Part shown: piece after piece, positions 38,301 through 53,300 of the stretch | Layout: each line of letters begins with the position of its first letter | How positions within the stretch are numbered: the stretch's first letter is position 1 | Assembly: GCA_963070105.1 (NCBI GenBank) | Contig: OY718808.1 | Location: 7,737,398-7,801,397, forward strand | Source of the DNA: Litomosoides sigmodontis | Lineage: Eukaryota; Nematoda; Chromadorea; Rhabditida; Onchocercidae | Direction of reading: 5' to 3' | DNA: 64,000 nt | Notes under the pieces: model-generated | Database searches by the model: none | What the model saw: only the letters and a program-made list of their open reading frames with translations | Told to the model about the DNA's origin: nothing | Program-made: the position numbers and the translations under genes

Positions 38301-41300
38301 CTATATGATAGATAATGGGATAAAATTGAATTTCTTTTAAAAGCGAATGCAGATAGATATTTCTACTATAAAAATCAGTGCAAAATCCAATTATTTTTAA
38401 CTAACATGCAGAGCAAAGCATACGAAAAGATCAATTCTCCCGGAAATTCTTTCAAAAACTTCTCGAAGATGAAATCAGACGAGTGATAATAATTTAGTCC
38501 TACATTGGTTATGCTATTACTCACAAAGTTCATTACGAATATGCAATTGATGGGAATTAATTTAATATTTTTTTACGAAATAGTAGAAAGGTAACTTAAA
38601 GTCATGTAGTTGAGGCTTGCTTATTTTGACTCATATAATAGATGCTTAATCGGAGGGAGCCTGTATATTTCTGTTCGTCAGTTCCCGTACTAATTTCAAG
38701 ACCCCAGTAAAGAGGGAATGATTGGTAACATTCGATGATGCTTGTCTTGGTTCAGGTACAATTTGTTTCAGATGTCAGCTAACAGCCGAAGACACTGTCT
38801 TCTAAACGATTTATAAAATAGCATTTTAAGTTACTTTCAAATTCTTAGCTACAAATATTCAATTTGCTTGATATCATTAATACCAAATATTCAATTTTGC
38901 AGAAAGCTCTTAGAGAGCGTACTTCGGAATGTGATTCACTAAAAAAGAAGATTGAAAAATTCGAGAGAGATCGGTAAAGAATTATTTATTTTCTTTCCGT
39001 CACATTCATTCAACCCATAAAATTTACAACTTAGTTTATATTTAAATTAATAAAAGCCGTTAGTTTTTATACGATCTGTATTAATGTTACTCCGTGAATT
39101 TTGAGCTTTTTTTTTGTAGTCTACTTCAGAAGAATTTCCTGAAATGTTCCAAAAGTTAGAAGTTTTAAGAAAGATGAACATCAATGTTTCAGACAACAGT
39201 GGGAGAATCAGAAGCGAATGTTGGAAGCAAGGCAACCGATGGATGTGCAGATACTGCAAGGCCAAAAACGAGAACTAACCATGCAATTGGATCGAGAGCA
39301 AGCCGAGAAGCAAGAGCTTTTTATGCAGGTGTGATTTTTTTGTGGACGTAAGCTTACTACCACTTCAGTAGGAAGAGCGGTATCCGAAGATGCATGACCT
39401 GTCTAATTCCGCCAGACTTTCACTTACAGCAGATGTTCTACAGTGGAAAATCTGCAAGAGCAAGATAAGCCATGCAAATTAATGATCCATTTTCAGACTA
39501 GGCGTATTTTTAAGTGATGCAGTCATTTTAAGATCACATCAGAAAAATATCATCGATATCGAATGAAGTGAGAGAATGGAAGAGGAAGAATTGAAAGCTT
39601 AATTTTAAAATCTGTCTGTGATTGCATTCTACAATTCTTTTTAATTTCAGATCAACAGTTTAATAGCGCAGTTAGCAGATACAAATCGAGATGGTTTAGT
39701 CCATCAAGAATATAACGTATTGAAGGACGAGAATGAAAAATTAAAGGAAGAAATTGCGAATATCCTGGTAAGTTTCGACCTCATATTTTGTATGTCTTTT
39801 TTTCCAGGAAGATAGCAATCAATACGTTAGGTTTCATAAAATCTGTCTAATAGTTTTTGATAACCGCGCTAATGTTAGGAGCTAGTATGCCTATTATTAC
39901 TGAGAATTTCAGGATACTCAATCGCAGCTGAATGCAGACGTGCGCAACTTGCAGGAGGAGGTGCGATGCAAGAATCAGGAGGTGGAAAGTGCTCAGGATG
40001 AATCGAGAAGACTTCGTTTGATTATGAACAACGAGAAGGTCCAACTGGAGAGTAGTATTGAGGAGTTGCAGCGTGATTTACAGATGAAATCAGCCGCATT
40101 ACAGAGCTTAATGCTTGCCAAGCAGGTTCTTATAAGGCATAATATTTGCCTCACATTTTCCTCTGATTTCCAACCACAAACACGGTCTTTTTAGGATGTC
40201 AAGACAAATGAAGCAGACTCAGCAATGATAACTCGATTAACCGTGGAAAATGAGGAAATGAGGGGTCAGCTTGATGAAATCAAGAGTGAGGTCAAGAAAC
40301 GCGTATTCGAAATTGAGGAAATGAAGTTAGCTAATGAAAAAGTAAGCAATGCTTTATGGACATTGTGATTTTGTAATGAAAAAGTGTACTACTTTCGTGA
40401 AAGTAGCTCTAGCGATTAAGGGCACGTAGCAACTTTCTTGAAAATATTAAATTTCCTTAGGCTATTTGGGACGTTACAATTTATCGTGTTAGTTTACCCG
40501 AACTTACAATGGATTTTCTCTTCCGCTTTCAAAAGTGTATGAAAAAGATTATCAAATAAAAAAATAGCATTAGTTTGGCCGTGCATTTCACGTTTTTAAT
40601 GTTGAGATATGGTGAAATTGTGTTTATACATTTTTATTATTTGATTTAGAAGCTTAGAACTCTTCAAACCGAATTGGAATCAGTACGAGAAACTGTAAAA
40701 GAGAAGGAAGCGGAATTGTCCAAACAGGCTGATGTAATTTTTTCATTCATCTTAAATTCGTGATTATAGTTTTATAATAATACTTTTTTCAACTTCAATA
40801 TTGTACTGAAATTTAGGAAATTAAAAGATTGCAAAGTGAACTGAATTCTGAATTAGAAAATGTACAAAAGAAGGAAGCAGATCTGTCACTCATGCGAAAC
40901 AAGGTAAGTAAGCTTAATTTCTCGCGCAAACCATTGTTGTCTGCTGTGATTTTACTTTTGCTAGTCTAATAAAATTTCAAATTTGGTGGTTTTTTTTCTT
41001 AGCACCCACCAGCTTGAATGAAAGCTTGTTCTACTAACCTATTTTCAAGATTATTCAATAACTGATTTGAATTAGTATGACTGTAGCAGAAAATATATCC
41101 CCGTAAGTTCCATTAACATTCGTTGAAATGAATCGTTTCAGGAAAATGAAATTTTACAACTTCAAGAAACTTTGGCGAAGTATAAATTAGATGGGCAAAA
41201 AATAATTGAACAGTTGAAGGAAAGCGAAAAAAATTTGATAGAATATAAAGAAAAGTATGTTTTAAATATTTTAATACGAATTCATTTGCGTTGTTCAAAT

Positions 41301-44300
41301 TCCTTCATATATTTGTTGTTTCGAAGAACTATCAATTCCTCTGGCTATCGAATGTTTCTTATGTGAAAGTTCAATATCTCATTAACTTGTTTTCTTAATG
41401 TGTGATAAAGTTCAACAAGGTATGCACTAAATGAGGGAAAGAAGGATGAAAAGAAATAGGACTTAGAAGAGGGTGGAAAAAAGAGGCAGGAAGAGAAAGG
41501 ATCACTTCTAACATGTATTCCTTGGTGTGCTTTTGGTTGCTTATGTAAGAGCGCCAAACCTGAAATAGATTTGAAAATCGATAAGTAAGTTTCTAGTGAC
41601 ATCGTAAAGCGACCACTGCCCCCATCATTGATTTTTTATGATTTGCACTGCTGTATTTTTCAAAAGCATGCGGCTTTTATAGGTACAGAGGAACTGCTGA
41701 ATGTCTGAATGCCTTGGTCAGGCCTAACTTAGACTGAATCATGCTAAATTTTTTTTTTGGTGAAGTGAGATACAATTTTTGAAATGAGTGATGTCATTAC
41801 TTATCTGAATCATACTTGAATATCCAGGTTCTATCTTACTGTATATCATATTTATTTATCGTATTGGATAATGTCTTCTTAATTCAGGTACGAAACTCTA
41901 GAAAAAGATTCCGAGGCCAGATTTGCACAAGAAACCGATGCTTTCGCAAGTGCTAAAAAAAAATTTGAGGAAGAAATAAGATTACAGGAAGTGAAATTTG
42001 ATGTTACTTTCCATGTTTTTGAATTTTTGTTACCTTTAACTATTATTCTACCTGTCACAGTCAAATTACTATTTAAAAGCGGAATTTGATAGTGCGAACT
42101 CAAATTTTTACATTTTCCGAATAATGAGGCTAATTCGAATTTAACTGCTTCTTCATTTAACTGCTTCTTCATTCTTCAGTAGGAGCAAGTAATTATTTCA
42201 ATTTTGATGTATATTTTCCAGGCTGTACAGTAATTAAAGTGTAGGTATTTTACGTCTTTTATTTTGTGATTTTAAGCAAACTTTAAAAATGGAGAGAATG
42301 CAAAAACAAGAAGCAGAACTGGAATTAAAGAGTTACCGATCAAAAATCGCTGATTTAGAGGAGGAATTAAAAAACTTGAGGATACAAAGTGATAAACGGC
42401 GCGGTTTTGATGAGCAGGTAACGTTTGAAACTATGTTTTGGTTGGTGTAGATTACTCTGATTATAAGAAGGCACTTTTAATTTAGTTGCACCTTTTTCTG
42501 ACTTTCTGCAACTCGGCAAAAAAATCCTAAAATTCCAGTTAGTAATGAATATGCTAATAAAAGTGATGGAAAGCTTAGCATACTAGAAACATCTGAAATA
42601 GAACCGTGAAGATGAAGGTTCATTTAGAATAACATGCAGTAGTGTCGGGAAATTTATTTCGACAACTTGGATTATTATGGATTTATAACACATAAGGAAC
42701 TCATTTCAGATGCAGGTGTTGCGCGAAGAATTAAAGCAGGCCAAATGCAAAATAGCTGCCCAGGCTGCGGATCTGGAAAAAGCTGAAGCAGATGCTGATG
42801 TTGGTAGATTAGTCTTAAAAACTAAAGATGTATTACTTCATTCAATTATTCGTTAATAGAATGTTTTTTTTTTTTTAATGCAAAACTCTTTTTTCTTTTA
42901 TTTTTAATCTTTTGCATGTCTCAACCTCTCTTTAAATTCAATCAGATTATGTCCACGTCAAATTTAATAACGAATTTCAAGGTTGGTATGCCTTCATATA
43001 ATTTCATTCTCCAAGACTGTGCTAAGAAAGATGGAGTTAAACTCATAACTTTTGTTTTCAGGAAGCAGAACGTTCCAGCCGGGAAACTATTGATGAGTTG
43101 GAAGAGGAAATTCGTTCTCTCCAAGAAAAGCTGAAAATTCTGGAAATTAATGAAGAAAAACAAAACAAACGTCTGTTAATGGCTGAAGAAGAAATAAAGA
43201 GGAATCAAGAAACTAGGTAAAAGACGAAACTAGTTCCTATACGAATTACTACTCATTTAATTGTTTCACTTCTCATCCTCCCTTCTACCACCATGTTTTA
43301 AAATTCAGTGAGAAATATGAAAAGAAGTGTGAAACGCTGACGAAGGAACTTGAAGAAGTTCATTGTGCGTTAGCTGATACGCGTGTAGTCCTGGAAAAAT
43401 CCAAAGCTGAGAATGAGAAGCTGTTAGCGAAAGCAAGCTTGGAAGATGAAGTGCTCACCTTAGCTACCTCATTACAATCAGCCCGTGATGAAATTAGGTA
43501 TATTAATTTTTCAGCTTCTATTAAATGCAGGCCAAAGTATATGATTTCTTAAATTTCATTAAGAATTCGAAATATCGAAATCATCAAAAATCACTTAAGG
43601 AAGTCTCATGTTTGTTTGATAGAAATTTCTAGATTACGACATAATTAACATTGCTTCCTACTTTAACAAAAAACAGTGGAAAAAATCATCACAAAAATTA
43701 GCTAAGATTTTTTCAAAGTCAAAAACAAAGCACAAATTAAGGTTATTTCCAGTTTATCTTGTTGTAGATTATGACCAATGTTCTGAGATTTGTGATTTCA
43801 ATCATAGATTTATACCTTTTCGGAATTAATTTCTATGGAATGTTAAACCGTAAAACATGCATTAAAATAAAATTTTAAGATACTACTAATAATTATAGTC
43901 TCCATTACTAATTAATTTCAAGTAAGTTTAGTGTAAAGCATGATGAAATTGTCAAAATTCGGAAGGAATTACGTGAAGTGCGCGAAGAAAATGAACGTTT
44001 GTTGATGGATGTTAATGTACAAACTCAAGATGCTCAGTTAGCGTGGTCTGAGCGAGATGAAATGAAAAAGGAAATGGAAAAATGGAAGGTATGATAGAAA
44101 TTTAATCAGAATTTTGTTTTAATTTTGTTTATGGAAAAAACTTATCTCACGATTAAATGAAATTCGAAATGTTTGAATTATTTTGGTTTTTAGAGTGATA
44201 ATACTGTTCAACAACAGGAATACAGTCTCGCTTTGGTTCAACTTAAGGATGAAATTTCAAAACTTGAAAAACAAATAATTGAAAAGGTAACGAAATATTT

Positions 44301-47300
44301 ATTGAGTTGCAATCTCTGGGGCTGTATCGCTCGAAAAGATATCATTTTTGCACCTAATTTGTAGTGAGGAATAGGAGCTGGGTTAAAGTGTTGAGGAGTC
44401 CTCCTGGTTTACTCATTTAAATCCAGAAAATGTGATTACATCGCTTAATTTATAGGGAGAGATGTTCTCATCACTGCAAAGTGATATGAAATCAAAACAT
44501 CAGAAAACGTTGATTGAAGCAAAGCAGCAGTATGAGCAGCAGATTGCTGAACTAAATAGAGAAGTGGAAAAATTGAGAGCTTCCGAGGGCGAAAAAATTG
44601 AGGAGGTAAGCTAAGCTGGCTTGTAGCCGTAACTACAAAGCTTTTCAAATATGAATTTTAGTCCGAGAAAAAGAAAAGAGTTGAGAGGTAGGACTCTTTT
44701 TGAGTTTTTGCAGATGGATGCAAAAATTTAACTTTCAAGTTTATTTCATTATTTCAAATTTTTCTTTTACTTCTTTTTTTTTTTTTACTAAGTGACTCAT
44801 TTCTCTTCCACTCTACAAGCACACAATTTTTGTGATGTGTTGTTATTCACAGAATTTCTTATATTATGGATGTGTACGATAAGCAAACTTATTTGTTGAC
44901 GCAGTTTGGGATTGTGTGTTACTATTAAAATAATTTTGGCACTTTATAGCTCAGTGCTGTAAAGACGAATCTGAGGAAGGAATTAGCTATGAAGGGCGGC
45001 AGTGTTGTACCTTTCAGAATTGATCAACACCATGAATTTCAAAACAAAACTCAAAATGTGGATTTAAGTCCAAGATCTGACTTCGAAGAGAAGTTAGCTA
45101 CTTTGAAAGAGTGCATAGCTGATGTGCTTGAGGAAAAATTTCTATTCGATCACGGTGATTGTCAGCCAGAAATGGTCAACAGAACTACGCAAACAAGGAT
45201 AGAGATGGAAAAGGGCAAACATATTATTTCGGTGAACAACGATGATGAAGAAACTGTAGGGCCTACAGATAGAAATATTCCGTTGGTAAAACAAGAAATT
45301 GATAGTTTCGATCAAGCAAGTAGGAGTTGTGGCTCCATCAGTGAAGAACAGTGCAGATTGAGGCCTAGCAGTGAAGTTTGGAGTCTGAGGGCGGAGTTGG
45401 CTTTTCTAAAAAAACAAATAAAAGAGGATGAAATAGACAGAAAGTGTCTTCAGAAACACATTCATGTGCTTCAGACTACCATTCAGGAAAATAAAGAGAT
45501 TTTGGATTTGATTAAAGAGACGGAGAAGAATATAAAAAGTGACAAACTTGAAACCCAAAAACGTTTGGATCCATTTGTGGAACAGATTGAAATGCTAAAG
45601 ACAGAATTAGCAAATGTTGAAAAGTATCGGGAGCAGTATAAACGGGAGATAGAAGAAAGAGATTTGAACATTGCAAGTTTGAAAAAAGAAATTGAAAATT
45701 TAACAAGTGGTATAAAATCCTGCAAAGCACATCTTCAAAAAAACGGTCGCTTGGAGGAACGAAACAGAATGATCGAGCTTGAAAATAAAAATCTTCTCGA
45801 CGAATGTTCGTCATTGAAATCGAAGTTGGCAGAACTAAAAAAGCAAATTATGAAAGTGGAAAGTGAAAATATAAGAAAACATGCCGAGGAAATAAATGAT
45901 CTTAATGAACAGCTGAATAAAGCTCGTCAAGCGTATGAGCTATCAGGAGTGGAAATGGATCGATTACGAGAGCAATGTGAAAATTTATCAAATGAGGTGA
46001 ACCAATTGAGAAATTTCCTAAACATTGCTAATACGGAGAAAGAGCAACTGAGAACAGAAGCACTTCAGCAACTGAATGAAATGCAACGGCTTTCATGGTA
46101 ATTTTATAAAGCGTTTCCTTTTCACATTTATTGTTTCTCTCTCAGAAAACATTCATTCCTATTTGGCACACTTCTCGTTTCATCTATCATCTTTTTGTCG
46201 CACAAAAGTTGATATGCTGTGATAGCTTCTGCCTTTAACTTACTACTGCTACTTTTATAACTCATATTATCAACAGTAATGATGTTTATGTGTTGCTGTA
46301 ACGTTTGCAGTTATGTATGTTTTACTTTTTTTCCAATTCATAAAATTTAGGAAAATTAACGGGACTGTATAACATTTGCTTCACTAAAATTGAAAGACAG
46401 TTGAATGCAACTGTATTTTAATTTTAGACTTTACTCTGCTTCTCTCTCTATCACTTAATGTCTCTGAGTTGTGTGTTATTTATTTCATAATCATTCTAGC
46501 ATAATTGTTATAAGCAATACTTTATCTTACTTCGTTCATTTATTTAAGTTGTATTGTACTTTTCACATGTTGTTATGCTCATTCTTTCAACGTACCGAAT
46601 ATACATGTTTGTTATTTCACGAACAATTTCCAAATCAAAATTAGTGTGTTTTTTTTGGACGTTTCAGAGCTTCACCTTCCGCTTTGCTTCACTAACGCTT
46701 TTCCTGTCGTACATTACTTCCTGTCCGTTTTCAATTAAATTTTACTCAGATTGAAGTGGGTTATTTTTCTCCTTTCGAAAGAATAGCTTTGTTGTCTTTA
46801 TAACTGTAATGTCTTACATTGCAATACAATCCTTTTGCGGACGAAAGAGGAAGCATTTTTATTCTAAACGAAGAAAGTTTACATATGTAGAAATCTTAGA
46901 TCTGAGTGGTTTTTCTGTTTTACAGTGAACAGGCGAAGCTAGAAGTAACTCGACAACAGCTAGATGAAGCGATAGCGGAAGGTGAGCGTCAAGCTCAGGA
47001 ATTAGCAAGATTAAAAATTCAAGCTAAGAGTGATGAAGTCTTGGAAAAAAATCGGCAACATGAGCTGCGTTGTTTGCGCCAACAAATTCAGACCATCGAG
47101 GTGTGGTCATAGCATTTTTGGTTTTAATATCTGTCCGGAATTGCATTAATTTGTCACATCTTATGAAACCTATCATATTGTCTTAATTTATGTAACATCG
47201 ATTAATTTATTCACCTACACCAAGTACACATATTTCTCTCTCTGTGTCATAACAGCAAGAGATTGACTTCCACGTCTAAAAAAATTTGTGCGCTTTTAAA

Positions 47301-50300
47301 GTTAAGTTTGTGAATGCTATTGCTCGAGTCAAATATTTCAAGTTCTGGTGTGATGAAAAATTTTTTCAGGAAAAGTGGAAAATGGAGTGCAAAAAAAGTG
47401 AAACAGATGCGCAAGTGGCTAAGGACGAATTTAAAAAGCTAACTAAAATAAATGAAACATTAAATAAGAACATTGAAAGGCTCACTAACGAACTAGAAGT
47501 TGAACGAAAGCAAATCATCGATCTAGGTTTGCTATAAAACAGTGACGATTATGACACTCACTTAGCTGTAGTGGTTTCGAACATTGAAGGGTTAGAAAAT
47601 AATTATTTCATGTTTCCTTTCATTCCTTATTACTTAGTAACATCGGATAAGTACTTTTTTTTTTCAATCTTCATTTTTTCTGGACCATTGTGTTGTACTG
47701 AAAATATGACCTTTTTCATCTTAATTTAAATTTCAGATATGGAAAAAATTCATCTCTTGAGCGAAATCAAACAGCTTAGAAATGAACTTGACACATCGAA
47801 GACAGTAAGTGCACTACTGGAAAGGGAGTCGCCGGAGGCGGAAAGGCAGGTGAAAGTTTAAGAAGAGAATTCAAAAAATGTTCATATGTGCGATAATGAA
47901 GTGACGTTGAAATGGGCTACTTTAACGGATTTTTTCTTTTTTCACAGCTTCCAAAACATAGGTAATAATAATGGAAAAATTACTAATCTATTTTTATATT
48001 TATGAAAACTATGTGAGTGCTTCCGAGAAAGCTGCATTTTAATTTTTCCCAGAGCACGTAACGTTTTCTGCTGTCATGAAAAAATTAAACTGAAAAAGCT
48101 TTCAGAATGCTGTGCAATTTATGTAAAAATGTATAGGTTGGCTTTAAGTGAATTATTTCAGATAAGTAAATTAATGTAAATTAATGGTCGCTAATACGAG
48201 CAAGTGATCTTTTGAAAACGAATAATGTAATAGGTTAAAAAAACTGATCAAACATGGTAAAAAAGAGAATGGAGAAAAATATTAAAAGTGCGAGGAGAAA
48301 TTATTGTAGGAGCAGAATCGTGAGGAGTTGAGCAAGCTTACGCAGTTAAACGATCAAGTGGAAAAACTGAAAAGAGAAGTGAAATGGATGAAAGATGAAA
48401 ATGATGAATTAAGAAGCGAAAACGAAAGGTTAGACGGAGAAAATATTGGAAACTAAAAAAAATGGCAAAATTATTTTGCATATTGCAAGACAATGATTGT
48501 ACGTCGGATCTTTTTGTTCTTCGGTGCAACGCACACCTCAACAGCAATACAACCGCTGATGAGTGTACCATTTACTGATCTTTTTAAGAAGACGTTGATG
48601 TAGTTGTTTAAGAAAATAATTGAAATTCGGTATTCAACTAGTGAGCATTTGCATCTGCAAGTTTGGAAGGGAAACATTTCTAGAATACTGATATCCAAGT
48701 GTGTTTAGATACCGGGTTTGGATTTTCGTTTTGTTGAGGATGCCTCTGAATTTCAGGATAAAGAAAGAGCTGGATGAGATGCAGCGAGAAATGAAAGAGA
48801 ACAAACAAACATCACAACAGCCGGGTATTGAGGACAGGTTGAAAGAATCCGAGAGTAGCTTAACCAGGTTTCAAGACTTTATCTATGAGCCTTAGAAGTG
48901 TGAAAGGTTTGAAATAGCATTGCTATTACGCACGTATTTCGTTTGCTGAAGCAACAGTTTTTTAGGTTAGAAGTTCTGCGTAGCACTCCTGCACCACCAC
49001 CGCGTAAAAGGATTGAGAGTGAAATTACCGATGGAGTGCTGGAGGTATCACTGACGGAAGAAAACAAGAAATTGAAAAAAGATGTCGAAATGTTAGTCTT
49101 ATTGTATTTTGGTTTAAAGGCAAGCAATGTTGATTTTTCTAAAGTAGAACTTTCAGTGGTGGAAGTAGACATTTTTATATCGAAGCAAGCTAGTGTAATG
49201 TGAATATGAATAGGTCGTTTACCTTTGAAACAGTAGTGTTAGCCGACTGCAATGTCAGGCGAAATTTGAACTCTGATATTGAATTTAGATCTGATCTCTT
49301 ATCTGCACATTTACCGTTAAGGTTATACTTTTGCATCCAAAACTTGTCGATAGATTTAGTACATTTTCACAGTATTGAATATAGATCATTATTGATTGAA
49401 TGGTGATGATCTATGTTCACGTTAGCTGTTTTGTATTTCCTTTACACTTAATGCTTATGATTAAATTTAGCATTCAATTTTTTTGGTACCGGTGTTCTCA
49501 CACATTTAGAATGAGTTTGACCCCTAAACCACAGGTGTTTTCTGACTTCCCGTTTGTTCATGCATCCATTGATCTCTATCCCAAATGAAGTATGTTTACA
49601 CAACATATTATCCTTTACCAACCTTTTTCCCAAATATATTATATTATAGTTCACGTTTCAGCGGAATATCGCTTTTACCTTCCCTTTTTTTGTGCTGTCC
49701 TTTCTCAGCATCACTATGATGAAAGCACTCATGAAAGTAGATGAATGATAAGCCTAGGTGTTCTTCAGAGCGTGCGTACGGAACTGATGAAAATAGCAAG
49801 CTTTCTTATCTTATTTAATCGAAAAACCGAGCAGCATTTAAAGGTTCTGGAATTTTTTCCTAAAAGGATAAATTTGTTTGTTTTTTTCCAGTACGCTAAT
49901 CTTAAGTGTAGCAATTAAAAAATAATAGAAAGTGGAAATATCCCTTATTCCTCCTTATTCTTCACTTTTACTGTTAGCTGATTAACGAAATAAACAAATA
50001 GACGAGAAAACAGTGTATGATTTTGATTTTACACTTTGATGCCATAATAATCACAGTTAAAATCGAAACAGCTGCTTCTAATCTGAACAAACAGAAACCT
50101 AACGATAATTCTTACCCATTGCTCTCTTTCTCTCCCTGTATCTCTCTCTGTCTTTGAGATGATTTGAAGTGGATTTAGCTTACACCATAGAAAAGTATAA
50201 CTTGTATAAGACTGCTTGCAGTTACTATAGCATTGTCCATTAATGTCACTAATGAACTGACTGGAACGTTTGCCGGTTACGTAATTAGTGGTTTGCACAA

Positions 50301-53300
50301 TACAGTTAAGAAATTGATAGAGATTTTGCTCGGAACGGAAATGTGTTCGAGAAGTCATGTAACCGGAAGAAAAACATTCTTCTGATGGAACTTGATGATG
50401 TTGTTTTAGCTTCCTGATCTTAACAGCTGTCACAGTTGTACTAATTAATCTTTGATGAAATAAGAGCTTAGATGTGAAGGAATATATTATCAGTGAAGGA
50501 CTTCCTTTTATATATCATAGAAGATGAATGTGCTTCCAGATGGAAATGAGTTAAAATAAAAGGTAATCTATCGATTATTACTATTCGATTTTTGATCAAA
50601 AAAAGCACAAATTAGAAATCGGTGCATAGACGAAATCTTTTGCAATTCTGAATTCTTTAGTTTTTTTATTTAATACGAAACATTTATCCATGGAGTATCC
50701 TAGTTGTGGGAAGTGTTATGTAGCCAAGATAGTCGGTCCCTAATGCATACTTAGTGCTTTGACATGAATTTATTAGTATGTACTTGATGAAGTGCTCAAA
50801 AGTTTTGCTGTCCATGGAGCGCACTATTGTCAGGCGTGAAGGTCTAAGAAGCCGGACTAGGCTTGCACGTCCATTTCGGTGCATTCTTTAATGCGCAATC
50901 ATTTAGTCGGATTATAAATATGTTTTACATAAGATGGACTTTCAAGGTTCTGAAATTACGTATTATTCCACTTTTTGGACATATATAAAGGTGTCTGTGA
51001 GCTATAAACAAATCCTATGACTGACGTATTAATTGAAATATTTAAATCTAATTTTGCAAAAAGTTATGAAGAACCGTGTTTGATAGTGGAAAACAATTAC
51101 TGCATGTTTTATGTAATGAAAATTGTGAGCAAATTTTTAAATTTTTAGAATAGATTTTGTATGAATGAAATGATATGTATAAGGAAATATTGTTCACTTT
51201 CTAATTCAGTGATTAGATAACGTTTAGCATCTAAGTATACAACATGAAAATGTTTTACCAGTCAGTTATTCATAGCTAATCGCTTCCACTTCCAAAGATA
51301 ATTATGTAAACCAATTTTTCTGATTGCTATCATTTTTGTAATTTCCTGCAAAAATTAAAAATGAAAAATTTTTTATTCCTAAGCAATTTTAAGTGATACT
51401 TCAGGAGAAAGTATATTCCTGTTGAAGGCACTGCAGGAGGTGAGGAACGTAGCGGAAAGGTTTTGAATAGTTCTTGTGATAGAAATACGATAGTTTTCTT
51501 AGGAGCGAAAAATGCTGCCTTGATTGTTTTTATGGTGAATTTTCGGTTATCTCTTTTTGTCTTCATCAATTTTGCTTATGTTATTTCATATTATATCCCT
51601 AAAAGCTTTTATTTTTATGTCTTTTCCTGGTGCGTACATGCATTTACCGTACTTATATCCCTACTTAAGGTAGTCGTTAGGCTAATCGTGATCATCCTTA
51701 ATAGACGTTCTGTCGGCTTCAACCTTTGATGTTTATGAAAAAATCACTCGTTTCAACACATTTTGCCCCATTCCGCTATCATTATTAATTTTATTTATTT
51801 TCCATTCATTCGTTTCGTTTCGTACGAATTATTTTATGGTCATTTCTCATCCAACGATCTTTGAAGAAAATCAATAATAAGTTTATGATCGGGTTCTTTT
51901 TTTATTGTACCAATGTTTTATTCAGATTGCAAACAAATCTAAAATGGTCCATAAAATTTTTAGGTTACGGTGACTGCTTGAGAATTATCTGGAGATTACT
52001 GTAGTGAGTGGGATGTAAAAATCTTCCTCTCTCTCTCATACTGACCTAATTTGACCTATAATTATTGCATGTCAATTTTAGGACTTTATTAATTGGTTAT
52101 GTTGTATACATTTAGATGGAAGTTTTAGTTGGCATTCTGTGAGTTTTTATACTAATAATCCAATTTTGATTGGAATTAATTTTAAGATTCTATGAACTCT
52201 AACGTGTGTGGGTTGTGTAAAGTGTTGAAGAGAGAACGATTTAGTTTGATTCATGGTTCGGTTCAAAGCGTATTCTCCATTTCAGTATGTTTTGTGTGAT
52301 ACTTGGAAATGTGAAATTCAGGGTAGCGAATTTGCTAAATCAAACTGTAAGAAAACAACCATATACTAATTCACTTTTTAAATTTTCGAACCAATTTTTG
52401 CTTCATTTTCAGGCAGCACAGATTAATCGTCGTCCTCAGACGGAAATTGCAATCCATGCAGCACGAGCAGCAACAATAGAGATCCATGTATAGTGGATTT
52501 CTTTCAAATATTTTAATTGGTCTGTTTTTGGTGATTTCAATCGAAAAAAAAGTTATCGTTCTTTATTAAGTTCTTGTAGTTTATGTTTCTTGGTGTGAGA
52601 GAAGACTAAAGATTTGCAGTGTATCGGATGTTTCAACTGTTTTAATTTCGATAATATCGTTTTCGATTTAATTCCAATCAAATATCTCTAGATAAGGTTA
52701 AAGTAGAAGTTGTAGGATCAGGGTTATTGTTCGGATACTGTTTTGCAAACCTTCTGTTTAGGTTCGACCGTTTATACCATAATGAAGTTGAGATTTGCTA
52801 AATATTATTCTTTTTTTTCTGGTCAATTTTTTTCATTGACTTCTTTTGTTTTATTTTATATATTGTTTCAGAAATGTTTTACTCATGAAATTTTATCTTC
52901 TTTCATTGTTTATGAGTAAATTGTATGCAGGCTTTATTTAGTCTTAAATTAATTCATCAATATGAAATAATTGCGCGAAGCGTAAAAATGATATCCTCTT
53001 GTGGAAGGCTTCGTATTTCATATTTTTTATTGGATCATTATCATCGTCATTGATAACCGTCGATTATTTGATGATTAATGGTAGAGGTGCAATCATATTC
53101 ATTGTCAACCCCTCTAGTTCGGTCTTTCAGGGAAGGTATGAGATATAATGTGATGGTTTTGAATGACGAGCTTCTCGTCCTTGTCGCCGTCGTTTTAGTA
53201 TCGGTTTAGTGCTTATCTATGTGTTTCCGTGAGTGGCACTGTATTGCTTTACTGCTTGAGTTTTGTTTGCATAAGAGCAATGGTAGTGGTGGAAGAGGAC

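Noticed and set aside
45483..45814. Minus-strand open frames over the 1.15-kb coiled-coil exon
   Set aside because: They are antisense shadows of a long, strongly coding plus-strand exon.
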